Assembly: GCA_039105265.1 (NCBI GenBank)
Contig: JAPFFF010000018.1
Location: 1,674,001 to 1,738,000 of the forward strand
Length of the DNA stretch: 64,000 nucleotides
Origin: Tritrichomonas musculus
Taxonomy: Eukaryota > Parabasalia > Tritrichomonadida > Tritrichomonadidae
Direction of reading: 5' to 3'
Shown here in pieces: positions 50,394 through 60,679 of the stretch. Below the pieces are notes generated by a model. The model was not told the DNA's origin. It did not search any database and saw nothing but the letters and a program-made list of their open reading frames with translations. Positions within the stretch are counted from its first letter, which is position 1. Every line of letters starts with the position of its first letter. The position numbers were made by a program, and so were the translations under genes.

Positions 50394-50810
50394 ATGGCAC
50401 GTACAAAGCAAACTGCACGTAAATCAACTGGTGGTAAGACACCACGTAAATCACTCGGTGCTAAAGCCGCACGTAAATCAACACCAGTCGTTGATTCACA
50501 AGGAGCAAAGAAGCAACATCGTTTCAGACCAGGTACAGTCGCTCTCAGAGAAATCAGAAAGTATCAAAAGAGTACCGATCTCCTTATCAGAAAGCTTCCA
50601 TTCCAGAGGCTTGTTCGTGAAATCGCATCAGGATTCCGTGGTGATCTTCGTTTCCAATCATCAGCTATTGCTGCACTTCAAGAAGCATCAGAAGCTTATC
50701 TTGTAGGTCTTTTCGAAGATACTAACCTTTGCGCAATTCATGCTAACCGTGTTACTATTATGGAACGTGATGTCCAACTTGCACAACGTATCCGTGGCGA
50801 ACGTAATTAA
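50394..50810 (+). CDS. Histone H3
   Basis: 138 residues, two more than the usual H3. The tail [20 protein letters not shown] keeps K4, K9, S10, K14, K18, K23 and K27, with substitutions at 15, 19 and 21. The N-alpha region has the extra residues ([16 protein letters not shown]). The core is typical ([20 protein letters not shown], then [14 protein letters not shown]) and the end is [12 protein letters not shown]. The tail and lack of a divergent loop 1 identify a canonical H3 rather than CENP-A. Strong codon bias. It lies 1.9 kb from H4, not in a divergent H3/H4 pair. Confidence 0.98.
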   Translation: MARTKQTARKSTGGKTPRKSLGAKAARKSTPVVDSQGAKKQHRFRPGTVALREIRKYQKSTDLLIRKLPFQRLVREIASGFRGDLRFQSSAIAALQEASEAYLVGLFEDTNLCAIHANRVTIMERDVQLAQRIRGERN

Positions 50811-50979
50811 ATTTAATTGATTTTAATAAAACAGTTATTTATTACGATTTTGCTAAGCCTTTCTCTTTTTTCCTTCTTCCTTTTGAAAAAAATTTGATAA
50901 ACATTCAGACTAGAATTATAAAATTAAATAGTAGTTAAACAATAAATAAAGACTCGTTGTTATTACAACAGTACAAAAA

Positions 50980-51360
50980 TCAAATTTGTTGATTGTGGAA
51001 CAAAAAGGGAACATGCTGTGCTTGCATCATAAAAGGATTAACTTGGTTTCCCATAACTGGTGGTAAAAGAGTTTGTCCATATATTGAAGGTTGTGTTGTT
51101 GTTATCTGCTCAGATCCATTTGATGACTGAATTTGAGGAGGTAGAATATTATCAAAATCAGAAAATATTCTTTGGTCCTCATTTGGTTCCATAAAATAAT
51201 CTCTTAGATTTTCTAGTGATCGCTCAATTAGATTTGCACAAATATCGCTACTCTTGGAAAGATCTATTAATTGTTTCCCAAGTTCTTTAAGTTGATCAAT
51301 ACTCATTTTTTGTGAATAACGTGTTATTTGAATGAACTTTTTTTGAGAGTTTGATTGCAT
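50980..51360 (-). CDS. Small hypothetical protein
   Basis: 126 residues; a second ATG at residue 19 (MSIDQLKELG) may be the real start. The N-terminal half is helical (QLKELGKQLIDLSKSSDICA, then NLIERSLENLRDYF). The C-terminal half is Gln/Pro/Asn-rich and probably disordered (NGSEQITTTQPSIYGQTLLP). No family recognised. The layout recalls small nuclear or transcription-complex subunits, but that is only a guess. Confidence 0.6.
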   Translation of the reverse strand: MQSNSQKKFIQITRYSQKMSIDQLKELGKQLIDLSKSSDICANLIERSLENLRDYFMEPNEDQRIFSDFDNILPPQIQSSNGSEQITTTQPSIYGQTLLPPVMGNQVNPFMMQAQHVPFLFHNQQI

Positions 51361-51818
51361 TCAAAATTTTTTAAAATATTGTATAAATTTTGTGTGAAAA
51401 AATCATTAAAATGATATTTTTCTGTCTAAATAAAACTAAGCATCATGTAAATACTATTATTATTTAATATAATAAAAGAATGTTTATTTCATATTTATAT
51501 TATTGATTATAAAAAAATTATAATATTTTAAATTAAACAAGGCCTTTCTTATTTAATATATCATGTTTTTAATAGAAATATTTTTATAAATTTCATCATA
51601 AGTCAAAAAAAAGAAATTTGTATTTTAATTAAACTTGATTTCAAAGAATGTAAAGATTTCATCAATAAATTTGTAATGTCTTGGTATTATTGATGAGATT
51701 CAATGCTACTAAAAAAAATAAAAACAACTTAATAATTCAAAAAAAAAAAATCATTTATTTCTATCAAACATACAAATAACAAAAACATATATAAATAACA
51801 AGCATAAAGATATGTGAA
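51361..51818. other. Spacer
   Basis: AT-rich; no gene or repeat recognised. Confidence 0.4.
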
Positions 51819-53978
51819 TTAAACGATACCGAAACCCTCAGTATATTGAATTGCAATCTTTATCTTTTTCTCCATTATTTCCTTGCTTTTATAATCAGGT
51901 AGACAAAATATATTAAAACAAGTATGAGCCATTGGTAATTTTTCAATTTCATCAGATTTTTGAATAATCAGCTTCACATTTCCAAGGCCACCAAGAGGGG
52001 CTTTGTCAGTACCAGTAACAAATTTCAAGAACAATTTTTTTTCATCTTCATCCATTTCGTCGAAGATTTGCCAAAAATAATTTATACTTTCAGATTGATC
52101 GTCATATCCGTCCTGATATTCAACGTTCTTTTTCAAATAGAACCAGTCCATTACTGTCTCTCCACTTACGAGAATTGACAACTCAGAAGGGTCGAGAAGT
52201 TGATAAACAGGTGCGCGACAAGGTAAAGAAAATCCTCTCAAAAAGTCGTCAAACTTTTTCTGAACCGACTTTTTCAATTCATAATCAATGTAAGCTTGAA
52301 CATATTCGTCCACATTTTCGGCGGTGACTTGCACTCCACTCATTCCATCTTTCAATGGAAGAGAAACGGTTTGATCGTCAATTTGTTCGGTGATGTCAAA
52401 TGTCAAATCAAGTGAATTAACGTCTTCTCCGTTATTCTTCATTACTTTAATGTGCTTTAACGATTCAGCAGCCTGTGGGTCAATTTCTTCAAGGTCAAAT
52501 AAATTCAATTGACGATCAGGAAAAAGTAACTTTTTGAATAAAACCGACGGAAATTGAATAGGTAATAAATATGAGTTGTAGACGCCGAGTCCAACGATAA
52601 TTCCAACAGTTTCATATGAATAAATGTCTTTGCTGGTCTTCTTATTGAACCAATGAAATTTGTTGTTGACAATTGTAAAGAGGCCAAATTGTGGGTCAAA
52701 AAGTTTCTCAGTAATTAAATATAAAAATTCACGAGATGGGCCGCCTATGTCAACTGCATTTTCATCTTCAAATATTACTTTCAATTTTTTAAGAAAAGAT
52801 AATGAGTTTTGGTTTTTCGATTGTAACTGATTTTGGGCATCTTCTAATAGATGATCCCGACGAATATGGAGTGACAAAAAGGGATCAATTTTATTGTTTC
52901 CTTTCGACATTAAGCTTTTAGAAAAACTGAAAACAAATGAAGAAACAGCAAGTGAACTCATTATCTGATCAGATTGAATCTTGCACAATCTATATTTTGT
53001 TTTCAATGATAAAACAAATGGAAATCGTAAAAATGAAAAATCTCGATTTAATGTAAGTTCGTTTTCTGGATTGATGCGCTCGTTAATGTGATAATTGTAA
53101 AACTGAGAAATTGGAATTTTAACAAATGAATTAACATTGGCATCATATAAAAAAGAAAGTGACTTGCAAATATCTGTTATAAAATTGACATGTGGTGATG
53201 TCGCTAAATGATTTGAAAAAAAATGTGAAATTGAAAATTGGCATGAGCCTACTGCGGCGCTAAGAGTATTTGGTAAGATTGTAAGCCACTTTAATGCGGT
53301 TTGTGGCATTTTTTGAATGTATGATATCATTGGATTAAGAACTTCGTCTTGGTGCCTGAGGTCGATAAGTTGAGGGAATGAAAAAAGAATAAGAAAGCAT
53401 CTAATTGATGAATAAAAATTAAAACCTTTTTGTAGAATCAGGTCAACATTGGAATTTACTAAGCATAATAGTGCTGCTGTAATTTCTGGTATTGATGATG
53501 CTTTAGAAGTGAACTGATAAAGTATTTTTTCATCAATTGCAGGATTTGATGGTGACAATGGTTTCTCGTTTGATAAAAGGAAGTATGGTAAATAGTCCGA
53601 AATATCATTTATTTGACTAATGGCATCTTCAATTATTTTAGTTCTTTTTGAAAATTTGGCTTCATCTTTAATATAATCTACATTCCTAGTTTCTATTTCA
53701 TCAACTTTTGATATAAAATTTAGCGTCCATTCTTTCAATTGTCTAAGAACTAAAAATATATCTGGATTTATTATTGTAATTGGGATATTTGGACATATAA
53801 ATTCTTGAGAACCTTCATTTTTTGCTAATTGCACTGCAGTTTCTTTAAGCTGGTCTAGATTTTGTCCTTTGAATTTAAATTTGTCTCCATTCTTACAATA
53901 ATTATTATTGCAATAAATTTTATCACATCCATATATGAATTGGTGCAGTAAAACTTGAGCAATTCTTTTTTCATCCAT
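51819..53978 (-). CDS. HECT E3 ubiquitin ligase, UBE3A-like with AZUL zinc finger
   Basis: 719 residues. N-terminus about 1-60 is an AZUL-type zinc-binding helix pair (LHQFIYGCDKIYCNNNYCKN, then CP) as in UBE3A. The middle, 100-360, is helical. The HECT domain is about 365-719, with DIGGPSREFLYLITEKLFDP, YETVGIIVGLGVYNSYLLPI, LLDPSELSILVSGE and FLKFVTGTDKAPLGGL. The active-site Cys is C687 in AHTCFNIFCLPDYKSKE, exactly 33 residues from the end counting itself, the same spacing as human UBE3A. AZUL of UBE3A binds the proteasome subunit Rpn10, so a proteasome-associated ligase is likely. All key residues present. Confidence 0.93.
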   Translation of the reverse strand: MDEKRIAQVLLHQFIYGCDKIYCNNNYCKNGDKFKFKGQNLDQLKETAVQLAKNEGSQEFICPNIPITIINPDIFLVLRQLKEWTLNFISKVDEIETRNVDYIKDEAKFSKRTKIIEDAISQINDISDYLPYFLLSNEKPLSPSNPAIDEKILYQFTSKASSIPEITAALLCLVNSNVDLILQKGFNFYSSIRCFLILFSFPQLIDLRHQDEVLNPMISYIQKMPQTALKWLTILPNTLSAAVGSCQFSISHFFSNHLATSPHVNFITDICKSLSFLYDANVNSFVKIPISQFYNYHINERINPENELTLNRDFSFLRFPFVLSLKTKYRLCKIQSDQIMSSLAVSSFVFSFSKSLMSKGNNKIDPFLSLHIRRDHLLEDAQNQLQSKNQNSLSFLKKLKVIFEDENAVDIGGPSREFLYLITEKLFDPQFGLFTIVNNKFHWFNKKTSKDIYSYETVGIIVGLGVYNSYLLPIQFPSVLFKKLLFPDRQLNLFDLEEIDPQAAESLKHIKVMKNNGEDVNSLDLTFDITEQIDDQTVSLPLKDGMSGVQVTAENVDEYVQAYIDYELKKSVQKKFDDFLRGFSLPCRAPVYQLLDPSELSILVSGETVMDWFYLKKNVEYQDGYDDQSESINYFWQIFDEMDEDEKKLFLKFVTGTDKAPLGGLGNVKLIIQKSDEIEKLPMAHTCFNIFCLPDYKSKEIMEKKIKIAIQYTEGFGIV

Positions 53979-54067
53979 GATATATCAAGCTTTGAATTTT
54001 CAAAGGATTAAAAGAAACAATTGAATTTTTTTGTGAAGAACGAATTTTTAAACGTACAATTGAAGAA

Positions 54068-54829
54068 ATGGAATTTAATATCGATGTTCCTGATGAAATT
54101 AAACCAAAAATAATGCAAAAACTTATTCAAAATGGAATCTTAAAAACAATTAAAAGGAAAGTAAAAATGGGAATGATGATTGCGGTCCAAGAAATAAGAG
54201 AAAAGAATGAATCAGAAAGTATCGTAGAAAGAAAAATATTTAAAAATGCAAGTCCATATGAATTAAAAGCGCTTCAATCCATTTTCAATTTTTTGGCAAC
54301 TTATAACCTCAATTATACTCTATCAACTCTTCTTGAAGAATCAGCAGTCAGAAGAAGTAGTTCTGACACGACTAATGTACTTGACTTAATTGACAATGAG
54401 ATAAATCATCCAGAAAATCCAACCAATAATTATATCATTGATGAAGACAACAGGTACCTTGAAGAAAATATTCTTCCATTAAAAGAAGATAAATCAAAAC
54501 CTAGTAAATTTCAAGAAAATAAAACAATTCTCAAAAAGCCAAATAATTATTATTATCCTAATGAAACAGTTATTGATTTTCACAGTGGCATCAATGATAG
54601 TAATAATAAAAATGATTCAAACCAAAATCCCACAAACAACAATAATGGTAACAACTATATGTCAAATTCAAGTTCAGAAAATAATAATTATAATTACCCT
54701 GTTCTAAATAACAAGCCAGGTTTAATTAATGAATCAAATTCTCAGCCAAATTTGGAACTTCAAGGTTTTAAGATAACAAGGCGAACATTTGAAAGAAATC
54801 CTTTTATCATATCAGTCATTAATCTATAA
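54068..54829 (+). CDS. LisH-domain protein, FOP/FOR20-like candidate
   Basis: 253 residues. Residues about 8-35 (IKPKIMQKLIQNGILKTIKR) and 62-92 (ELKALQSIFNFLATYNLNYT, then LSTLLEES) follow the two-part FOP N-terminal/LisH dimerisation pattern found in FOP, FOR20 and OFD1, which are centriole and basal-body proteins. The remaining 150 residues are Asn/Ser-rich and disordered. It shares an 89-bp divergent promoter with the HECT gene. A basal-body role suits a flagellate but is inferred. Confidence 0.55.
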   Translation: MEFNIDVPDEIKPKIMQKLIQNGILKTIKRKVKMGMMIAVQEIREKNESESIVERKIFKNASPYELKALQSIFNFLATYNLNYTLSTLLEESAVRRSSSDTTNVLDLIDNEINHPENPTNNYIIDEDNRYLEENILPLKEDKSKPSKFQENKTILKKPNNYYYPNETVIDFHSGINDSNNKNDSNQNPTNNNNGNNYMSNSSSENNNYNYPVLNNKPGLINESNSQPNLELQGFKITRRTFERNPFIISVINL

Positions 54830-54988
54830 TGCATATTCAAGTTTCAAAATGCAAATTGACGCTTGCCTATGCAATCTGTCTATATTTTTTATTTATCTGT
54901 TTTTTTATAATTTGTTATTAAAAATGCATTTTTGAGGATTTTTTGTGAAGATTTTATTGTTAACGTATTTTTCTCAAAAATAATAAAA

Positions 54989-56122
54989 ATGACTTTTTTT
55001 GATGAGCTTGCCCCAATTTCTCAAATTACAAGTAATATCATTGAATTGATCCAAACAAAAATTCCAACCTTGCCTTCTGATCCAAAAGAAATAGCTGTGA
55101 CTGCCTTATCAAATGGTCAAACGATTCTACGTCTTGCTTGCTGCTACAAACTTGTCAAAATGCTTCGTGATGTTATACAACCTGTAAATCTTACTGCTTG
55201 TACCCCTCTACACGCCGATAACTTCAATTTAAAATTAGAAGAAGAACTCACTGTTTCGCTTGATTATGATCCAAAAAGTATTACAACCATCTTTTCATGT
55301 GCAATTGCTGCTATTGGACTTGATGCTGTTAGAAAATTTATGGCTTCACCATCATCAGTTAATCCATTTACTCAATGTCTTCGAATTGTTTTTCGCCTCA
55401 TGTGGTTTTTAAGATGTAGATACCTTGCACTTAATGGAATTCGAACCCACAATTATCTTGCTGTTGTCAATAACTCGCTAAGACTTGGTTCTTTTCAAGA
55501 TTTCTCTTTTTCTCCTTACCGAGCCGCATTATATACTGCTTTAAAAATCCCTGAAAAAGTAGACCTACAATTTTTATCGTTTTTATTGCCCCTTCGTGCT
55601 ATATCAGATTCTGCACAACCTTCATATGATTATTTCAAGTCATTATTATCTCCTGAAAGGAAAAAAACCTTAGAAGATCTTGAAATTGAAACACAGCGTT
55701 TTTATGATAAAAAAGAGAATCCAATGTTTTTCTCAGCCCCAATTAGCATAGAGCACTCTCTAGTGGCTCATTTAGTTTATGACTTAAGTGATATTCCAGA
55801 TGATCCTTGTCATTTCTTACTTAATTATTTCCTTTACGAATTAGCTCCTGACCGTGAGCGTGATAAATTTATGAAGCATTTTGCTATTGCATGTCAAAAA
55901 GCAGCAAAACTAAAGTTTCGAAATGTTAGAAGGAGATTTGATTTCGATCGAAGAGTAATATATGAAGAAGAACCAAAAAATATGCCGGAAGGCCAGAAAT
56001 CGGCAAGAAATGTACCAGATCCAGTAGCTGAAAGACAAAGAAAAGCTGATTTCTCATTATTCAGCATGTTTAAGCCGCCCCGTGACTTTATAAGTGATAC
56101 CAAAAATATTAGGATGACATGA
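54989..56122 (+). CDS. Conserved-looking protein of unknown function (Pex11-like layout possible)
   Basis: 377 residues from the ATG at 54989 (the frame is open upstream to a TTG, but the ATG is preceded by an initiator-like TTCTCAAAA). Amphipathic helices occur throughout. CLRIVFRLMWFLRCRYLAL (about 150-170) is followed by a mid-protein region rich in aromatic residues. A basic region (KLKFRNVRRRFDFDRR) precedes a tail with Arg/Asp/Lys. The early part (NGQTILRLACCYKLVKMLRD) resembles membrane-shaping amphipathic helices such as in Pex11, but peroxisomes are not expected in trichomonads. No family assigned. Confidence 0.7.
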   Translation: MTFFDELAPISQITSNIIELIQTKIPTLPSDPKEIAVTALSNGQTILRLACCYKLVKMLRDVIQPVNLTACTPLHADNFNLKLEEELTVSLDYDPKSITTIFSCAIAAIGLDAVRKFMASPSSVNPFTQCLRIVFRLMWFLRCRYLALNGIRTHNYLAVVNNSLRLGSFQDFSFSPYRAALYTALKIPEKVDLQFLSFLLPLRAISDSAQPSYDYFKSLLSPERKKTLEDLEIETQRFYDKKENPMFFSAPISIEHSLVAHLVYDLSDIPDDPCHFLLNYFLYELAPDRERDKFMKHFAIACQKAAKLKFRNVRRRFDFDRRVIYEEEPKNMPEGQKSARNVPDPVAERQRKADFSLFSMFKPPRDFISDTKNIRMT

Positions 56123-57005
56123 TATATATATATTTTTTAATTCATATAGTAAATGTTTTTTAATGTTTTCATCATTTCAATTTTGTGGATTAAAATTTGA
56201 ATCCATTCAATTTTCTTTAATATTCAAAATTCAATCCCTCATAAATTTCAATTTGTCATAAAATCATTTTTAAAAAATGTTAAAAACATTTTAAAATATT
56301 ATCATCACAAATAAATCGTTAAAATTAATGAAAAAAAGGAGAGAAAAAGTGATAAAAAAATTCAATTGAAAAAAATCAAAAATGAGCTCTGCAAAAATTC
56401 AATATGTTTTTTCACTTTAAAAAAAATATCTCATGAAAGCAATCAGCAATAAATTACTAAAGCAACTGCTGTGCATGATGTGATATGTTTTAAATTTTTA
56501 AATTCGAGCTATTATTGTGAATCTTCAAATTTCATAAAAAAAATCATAGTGATTATATTATATAAGCATAAAAACAATTTTCTTGGTTAGAATGTAATCT
56601 ATTTAAGTATCTAAACTTGAGGTTAACGAAAAAATTATGCAGGATGTCAAATAAAAAAATTTTGAAAGAATTAGCAGGATGTCAAATCTTGATGAAAGCA
56701 TTGATTTTGAGCATTAAGATATGGGTGTTAAGCATTTTCATCCCAAATCGATAATTGTAACTCTTTTATTTTCATTAATCTTACCCATTTAATTTTCAGA
56801 GGAAATAGCAGTTTGAAAATCATACCATTCAATCTTCATAAAATAAACATCTGTTAGAAATTTTTGAATGAATTTGATTTTTCAAAAGATTTAAAAATTC
56901 ATAAGAAAAGTGAAAATAAAAAAAAATGAATAAATGGGTAATTAATAATCATAAAAACAATTTAAAAAAAGCATAAAAATATATAAGCATCATTAAAGAT
57001 GATTT
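56123..57005. other. Gene-free AT-rich spacer
   Basis: Contains a short direct repeat GCAGGATGTCAAAT at about 56639 and 56684. No gene. Confidence 0.4.
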
Positions 57006-57566
57006 CTAAAAGGTCCTCCATACCTGAGGAAGTGCTTCTGACGATGGTAGTGTTGAAGAAGTGATGAGAGTCTGTTGTTTAATTTCAAGTGTTTTATTTC
57101 TTGAACTTGGCTCTTCTTGACCTGAAGAGAAGTAATTTCTGAATAGCATAGAATGTTCGTTCTGTATGTATGTAAGATCCGCTATTCTTGAAGCTTCATG
57201 TAATAAATGTGTATCGGGTTGAAGAGGGTACTGTTTTTGTTGATTTTCTTTAAAATTCTTGATCTTTTCCACCTTTTCTTTAATGGTTAATGATTTTTTT
57301 GGGTTTGGCTGTTGGTTTGACATCATCATGTTATGAAGTGGTTTATGGTCTTTTAATCTAACTACAAAGATGTGGTCATTGTTTTTGATGTTAAAGTAAT
57401 TGAATGAGAAGGCAGGGAGTATAATGGAACCATTGCAGTAAAAGGCACGTTGTCCCTTCTCTTTAATAAAATCATCGAGAATTCGAATTGAATCTGAAAT
57501 TCCAACAATGATTGCACGTGGAAGTTCATCACCATCATGTATAAAAACAGTAATTTTTTCATTCAT
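57006..57566 (-). CDS. Ubiquitin-like-fold protein, hypothetical
   Basis: 186 residues. The first 75 residues follow a beta-grasp pattern (ITVFIHDGDELPRAIIVG, then SIRILDDFIKEKGQRAFYCN, then FNYFNIKNNDHIFVVRLKD), like ubiquitin-like domains with a final hydrophobic strand. The rest is a Lys/Gln-rich helix (TIKEKVEKIKNFKENQQKQY) and a Ser-rich tail. No di-glycine, so not a conjugatable modifier. Function unknown. Confidence 0.65.
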   Translation of the reverse strand: MNEKITVFIHDGDELPRAIIVGISDSIRILDDFIKEKGQRAFYCNGSIILPAFSFNYFNIKNNDHIFVVRLKDHKPLHNMMMSNQQPNPKKSLTIKEKVEKIKNFKENQQKQYPLQPDTHLLHEASRIADLTYIQNEHSMLFRNYFSSGQEEPSSRNKTLEIKQQTLITSSTLPSSEALPQVWRTF

Positions 57567-58359
57567 AACTTGTTATAAAGAGAAAATTGGATGCTTTAAA
57601 ACTCGAAAAATTTATAATTTCTATTCGGAATTTTTTTCTGAGCAATGAGAAACGTTTTTGAAAATATTTGAATTATTTTTTCAAAATATTTGAATTCAAT
57701 TAAATATTGTTTAATTACTCTTAATTCTTGATCGATATTTTTTCAAAATTGTGAACCAATTGAAATGGTCTAATTATCTCGTAAAAACATTTTATTGAAA
57801 TTTTCAATTAAGATTGAGAGAGAAAATCAAAAAAGTATTTCAATTTATTGGATGAAAATTTGTATTTTTCTCCAAGTGCTGATTATATTAGTAGGAAAAA
57901 ATCCTTATAATCTTTTTTTGAAGATATACTCGTATTATATATTTTTGATATATAGAAAAAAAGCAAGGGGTATCAAGAATTATAAAAATTTATGTTTTGT
58001 TTAATATCGTTTTGATAGAAAATTTATTTTATCCTGAAGTGTAACTTACTTTATGACACCAATGATTGTATTAAGATATAATGATTATTATTCCCGGTGT
58101 TCATGGTTCATTCTCTTTTTAGGAGTATATATATATAATTTTTGATCCAAAAGTTTTTTCCAAGTAAATCCATTAAACGATTATATATTGGTGTGAGTAC
58201 TTAAGCTAAAAACAGCTTCAAAGTATTGTTGCTGTCAAAAGGTGGTTTTCGAAATAATTTACAAAACCTGTAAAATAAGGGGTAAAAAATATAAAAAATA
58301 AAAAGAGTTAAAAGTGCATACATCAAAAAGTATTATTTTATAAAGTTTACAAAAAATAT
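57567..58359. other. Gene-free spacer
   Basis: AT-rich. A plus-strand frame at 57795-58004 is hydrophobic and AT-driven and not called. The less AT-rich part 58180-58260 could hold a small RNA, but no structure was recognised. Confidence 0.35.
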
Positions 58360-58992
58360 TTAACAAATAAGAGAAGAAGAAATATAACTGCGAACATCGT
58401 CATATTCTCTGCATTTCAATAAAAATGGTAGGGTCATTGCTAAAAGTTCGGAATCTGAAGTATCGCCAGTCCAAGTTTTAACAGGAATTCCATTTTGTGG
58501 TTGAAGGCAGTAGGAGCAGCTAGAGTTATCAACTATCATAATATCACTCAATTTACAATTGAATATAGATAAATCTTTAACAAATGTTCCTTGGAAGAAT
58601 CTACAATGTTGTCTTGATAAAATGTTAGACAAAGGAAAGTCAGGCATAAGGGTCCTGACAATAGGGACTGAGTATTCTGCCATCGACGCTGTAAAAATAA
58701 AAATTTCGAAATGTTTCATTAATTGTTCTAAAAACTGGTCAACTCCTGGCCTTTTTTGAACATATATATCATAAGAAACGCCTTGATACTTAACTGGAAC
58801 TATAAAATCGCAATGCTCAGGTTTGGAAAAAGAAGAATGAACAAGAGTTTCATCGAGATCTAAAATTAATTTTTTACGCTTATCTAAACTTAAATCTGTA
58901 GAAACTGATGGCATGGTACTCAAACTTTGGCAAGATACTGATGTTGTTATTGTGGGCGAATGGGCAATAAGCTGAGATTCAACGCCATTCAT
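58360..58992 (-). CDS. SCP/FCP1-type CTD phosphatase (NLI-interacting factor family)
   Basis: 210 residues. The catalytic DxDxT motif is D45-L-D-E-T49 in KLILDLDETLVHSSF. It is followed by QKRPGVDQFLEQLMKHFEIF and IFTASMAEYSVPIV, then CRFFQGTFVKDLSIFNCKLS, then DIMIVDNSSCSY with the second Asp pair region. It ends in the LLAMTLPFLLKCREYDDVRS segment typical of small CTD phosphatases (SCP1-like). These dephosphorylate Ser5 or Ser2 of the RNA polymerase II CTD or other phospho-serines. No BRCT or membrane segment. Complete. Confidence 0.92.
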   Translation of the reverse strand: MNGVESQLIAHSPTITTSVSCQSLSTMPSVSTDLSLDKRKKLILDLDETLVHSSFSKPEHCDFIVPVKYQGVSYDIYVQKRPGVDQFLEQLMKHFEIFIFTASMAEYSVPIVRTLMPDFPLSNILSRQHCRFFQGTFVKDLSIFNCKLSDIMIVDNSSCSYCLQPQNGIPVKTWTGDTSDSELLAMTLPFLLKCREYDDVRSYISSSLIC

Positions 58993-59413
58993 TGCAAATT
59001 AAATTAAAAAAAAAACAGACAATGTTTATTATCTTTCAATTTTTTCATATGAATAAAATTGAAAAATTAATATCGCCATTCAAACCAGCTATTTGAGGAA
59101 TAAACTCTGAATTTTGAGTGAGTAGAAATAATGATCTCACAATTTTATATAATTATAATTGAAATTGTCAATAGAGAAATAATCGAAAAAGAAAAAGTTA
59201 CAGGTTTTAATTCAAAATTTCAATTGAAATAATCTTATTTTTTTCATTTTTTTTCAAATTGGTAAACCATGAAAAAATTTTAAATTAAAATATTTTGAAA
59301 TGTCTATAATAATAATTTATTATTCTCATTTTATTAAATTTTATATATTATATATAATCCAAATAAATAAATAAATATGTAAATTTCAAAAATTTCAATG
59401 AAAAATAAATAAT
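58993..59413. other. Spacer
   Basis: AT-rich, no gene. Confidence 0.35.
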
Positions 59414-59421
59414 TTTGAGTG

Positions 59422-59899
59422 TAGACTTGTTATTCTCCGATTCTCGAGATCGATAATTGATTGACTTTTTGATATCGATACATAAATATACACAGATTCT
59501 CGAGATCGATTTCAGAGATCGAGAATTTTTTTTCTCAGCTTTTGATATCTGAATTTTCAATTAAACTTTTTGATAAAAATATGATCGTATTTTAATCTCA
59601 AATATTTCATAAAAAAGAATGTATTTTTTGATTTTAATCTTAAAATAAACATCAATACATTCTATTATTTATTTTTAGATATTATAAAATCACAAATAAC
59701 AATTATAAAAAAAGATAAATCTGTTTGAGATCTCGAGATCTCGGTAATTGATATCAAGTTTACAATTATTTTTATATCACATTTCAAATCTGATATCTTG
59801 ATAATCGATAATCTCGATATCAGATTTTTAAACTGATAATCGAGTATCAGATGTAAAAAAGTGACGTTTTTGATATCGATTCTCAAAATTACAAGTCTA
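59422..59899. mobile_element. 478-bp non-autonomous element, TAGACTTGT ends, probable 8-bp TSD (hAT-like)
   Basis: Left end TAGACTTGTTATT (59422-59434) and inverted right end TAGACTTGTAATT (59887-59899), one mismatch in 13. Flanks TTGAGTG at 59415-59421 and 59901-59907, giving an 8-bp duplication with one mismatch at its outer base. The interior is full of TCTCGAGA, ATCGAT and GATATC palindromes and can fold extensively. The two frames seen on the minus strand are by-products of these repeats. No transposase. Confidence 0.72.
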
Positions 59900-59907
59900 G
59901 TTGAGTG

Positions 59908-60670
59908 TTTTCTAAAAAAATTCATTTTTTCTCAATATATTCTCTTTTGATCATCTTTAATTATGGAAAATATAATTAGTAACAATTTTTTGGCAAGTTT
60001 TTTGATTGTTTACACTAGAACTTGAAAGTGGTACAAGATTTACCTATTTTTAAGGGTGAAGTCCATATCTGAATTTCCCTCAATTTTTACAACAAAATTA
60101 TCTTAATAAATAATTTTTATTTTTTATATTTTTCAATACATGTGTATATTTATGTTATTATTAAATATTGTAAATAAATATATTTCTTTAATTATGAAAT
60201 TATTTGATAAAAAATAAGAGATTAAGTAGGCCTTTTTCAACTTTGTTTGAAAATTTGAATTATATTCAATTGCTCTGAATATCTTTTGAAATAAAATATC
60301 ATGGTAAATATCATAGTTATAAGTATTTAAATTTATATTTTATTTATATATAATTATTTATATTATTAATAAATATTAATTACATAATTATATATTAAAT
60401 AACATAAGATAGATCTATCCAAAATTTGTTTAAAAAATACGTTTTTTTTAAAAATATGTTTATCTTATTTTTAAAGGCCTAAATAAAAAATCGGCTCTTA
60501 TATGATTCTTGAAAATTTTATTAATTTTATCTAAATAGTGATAATAAATACCAAATCAGTGTATTTAAAAAGTTTTTTCAACTTTTAGATCAATTTATAT
60601 ATTTATTGTCTCTCAAAAGTTGATCGTGTATTTGATTTTTTAAATTGTTATCTTTATATCGCCTATATTT
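59908..60670. other. Gene-free spacer
   Basis: AT-rich, no gene or repeat recognised. Confidence 0.35.
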
Positions 60671-60679
60671 TACTTCATT

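Noticed and set aside
54932-54988. Upstream extension of the 54989 gene to a TTG codon
   Set aside because: ATG at 54989 has an initiator-like sequence just before it; non-ATG starts are not expected.
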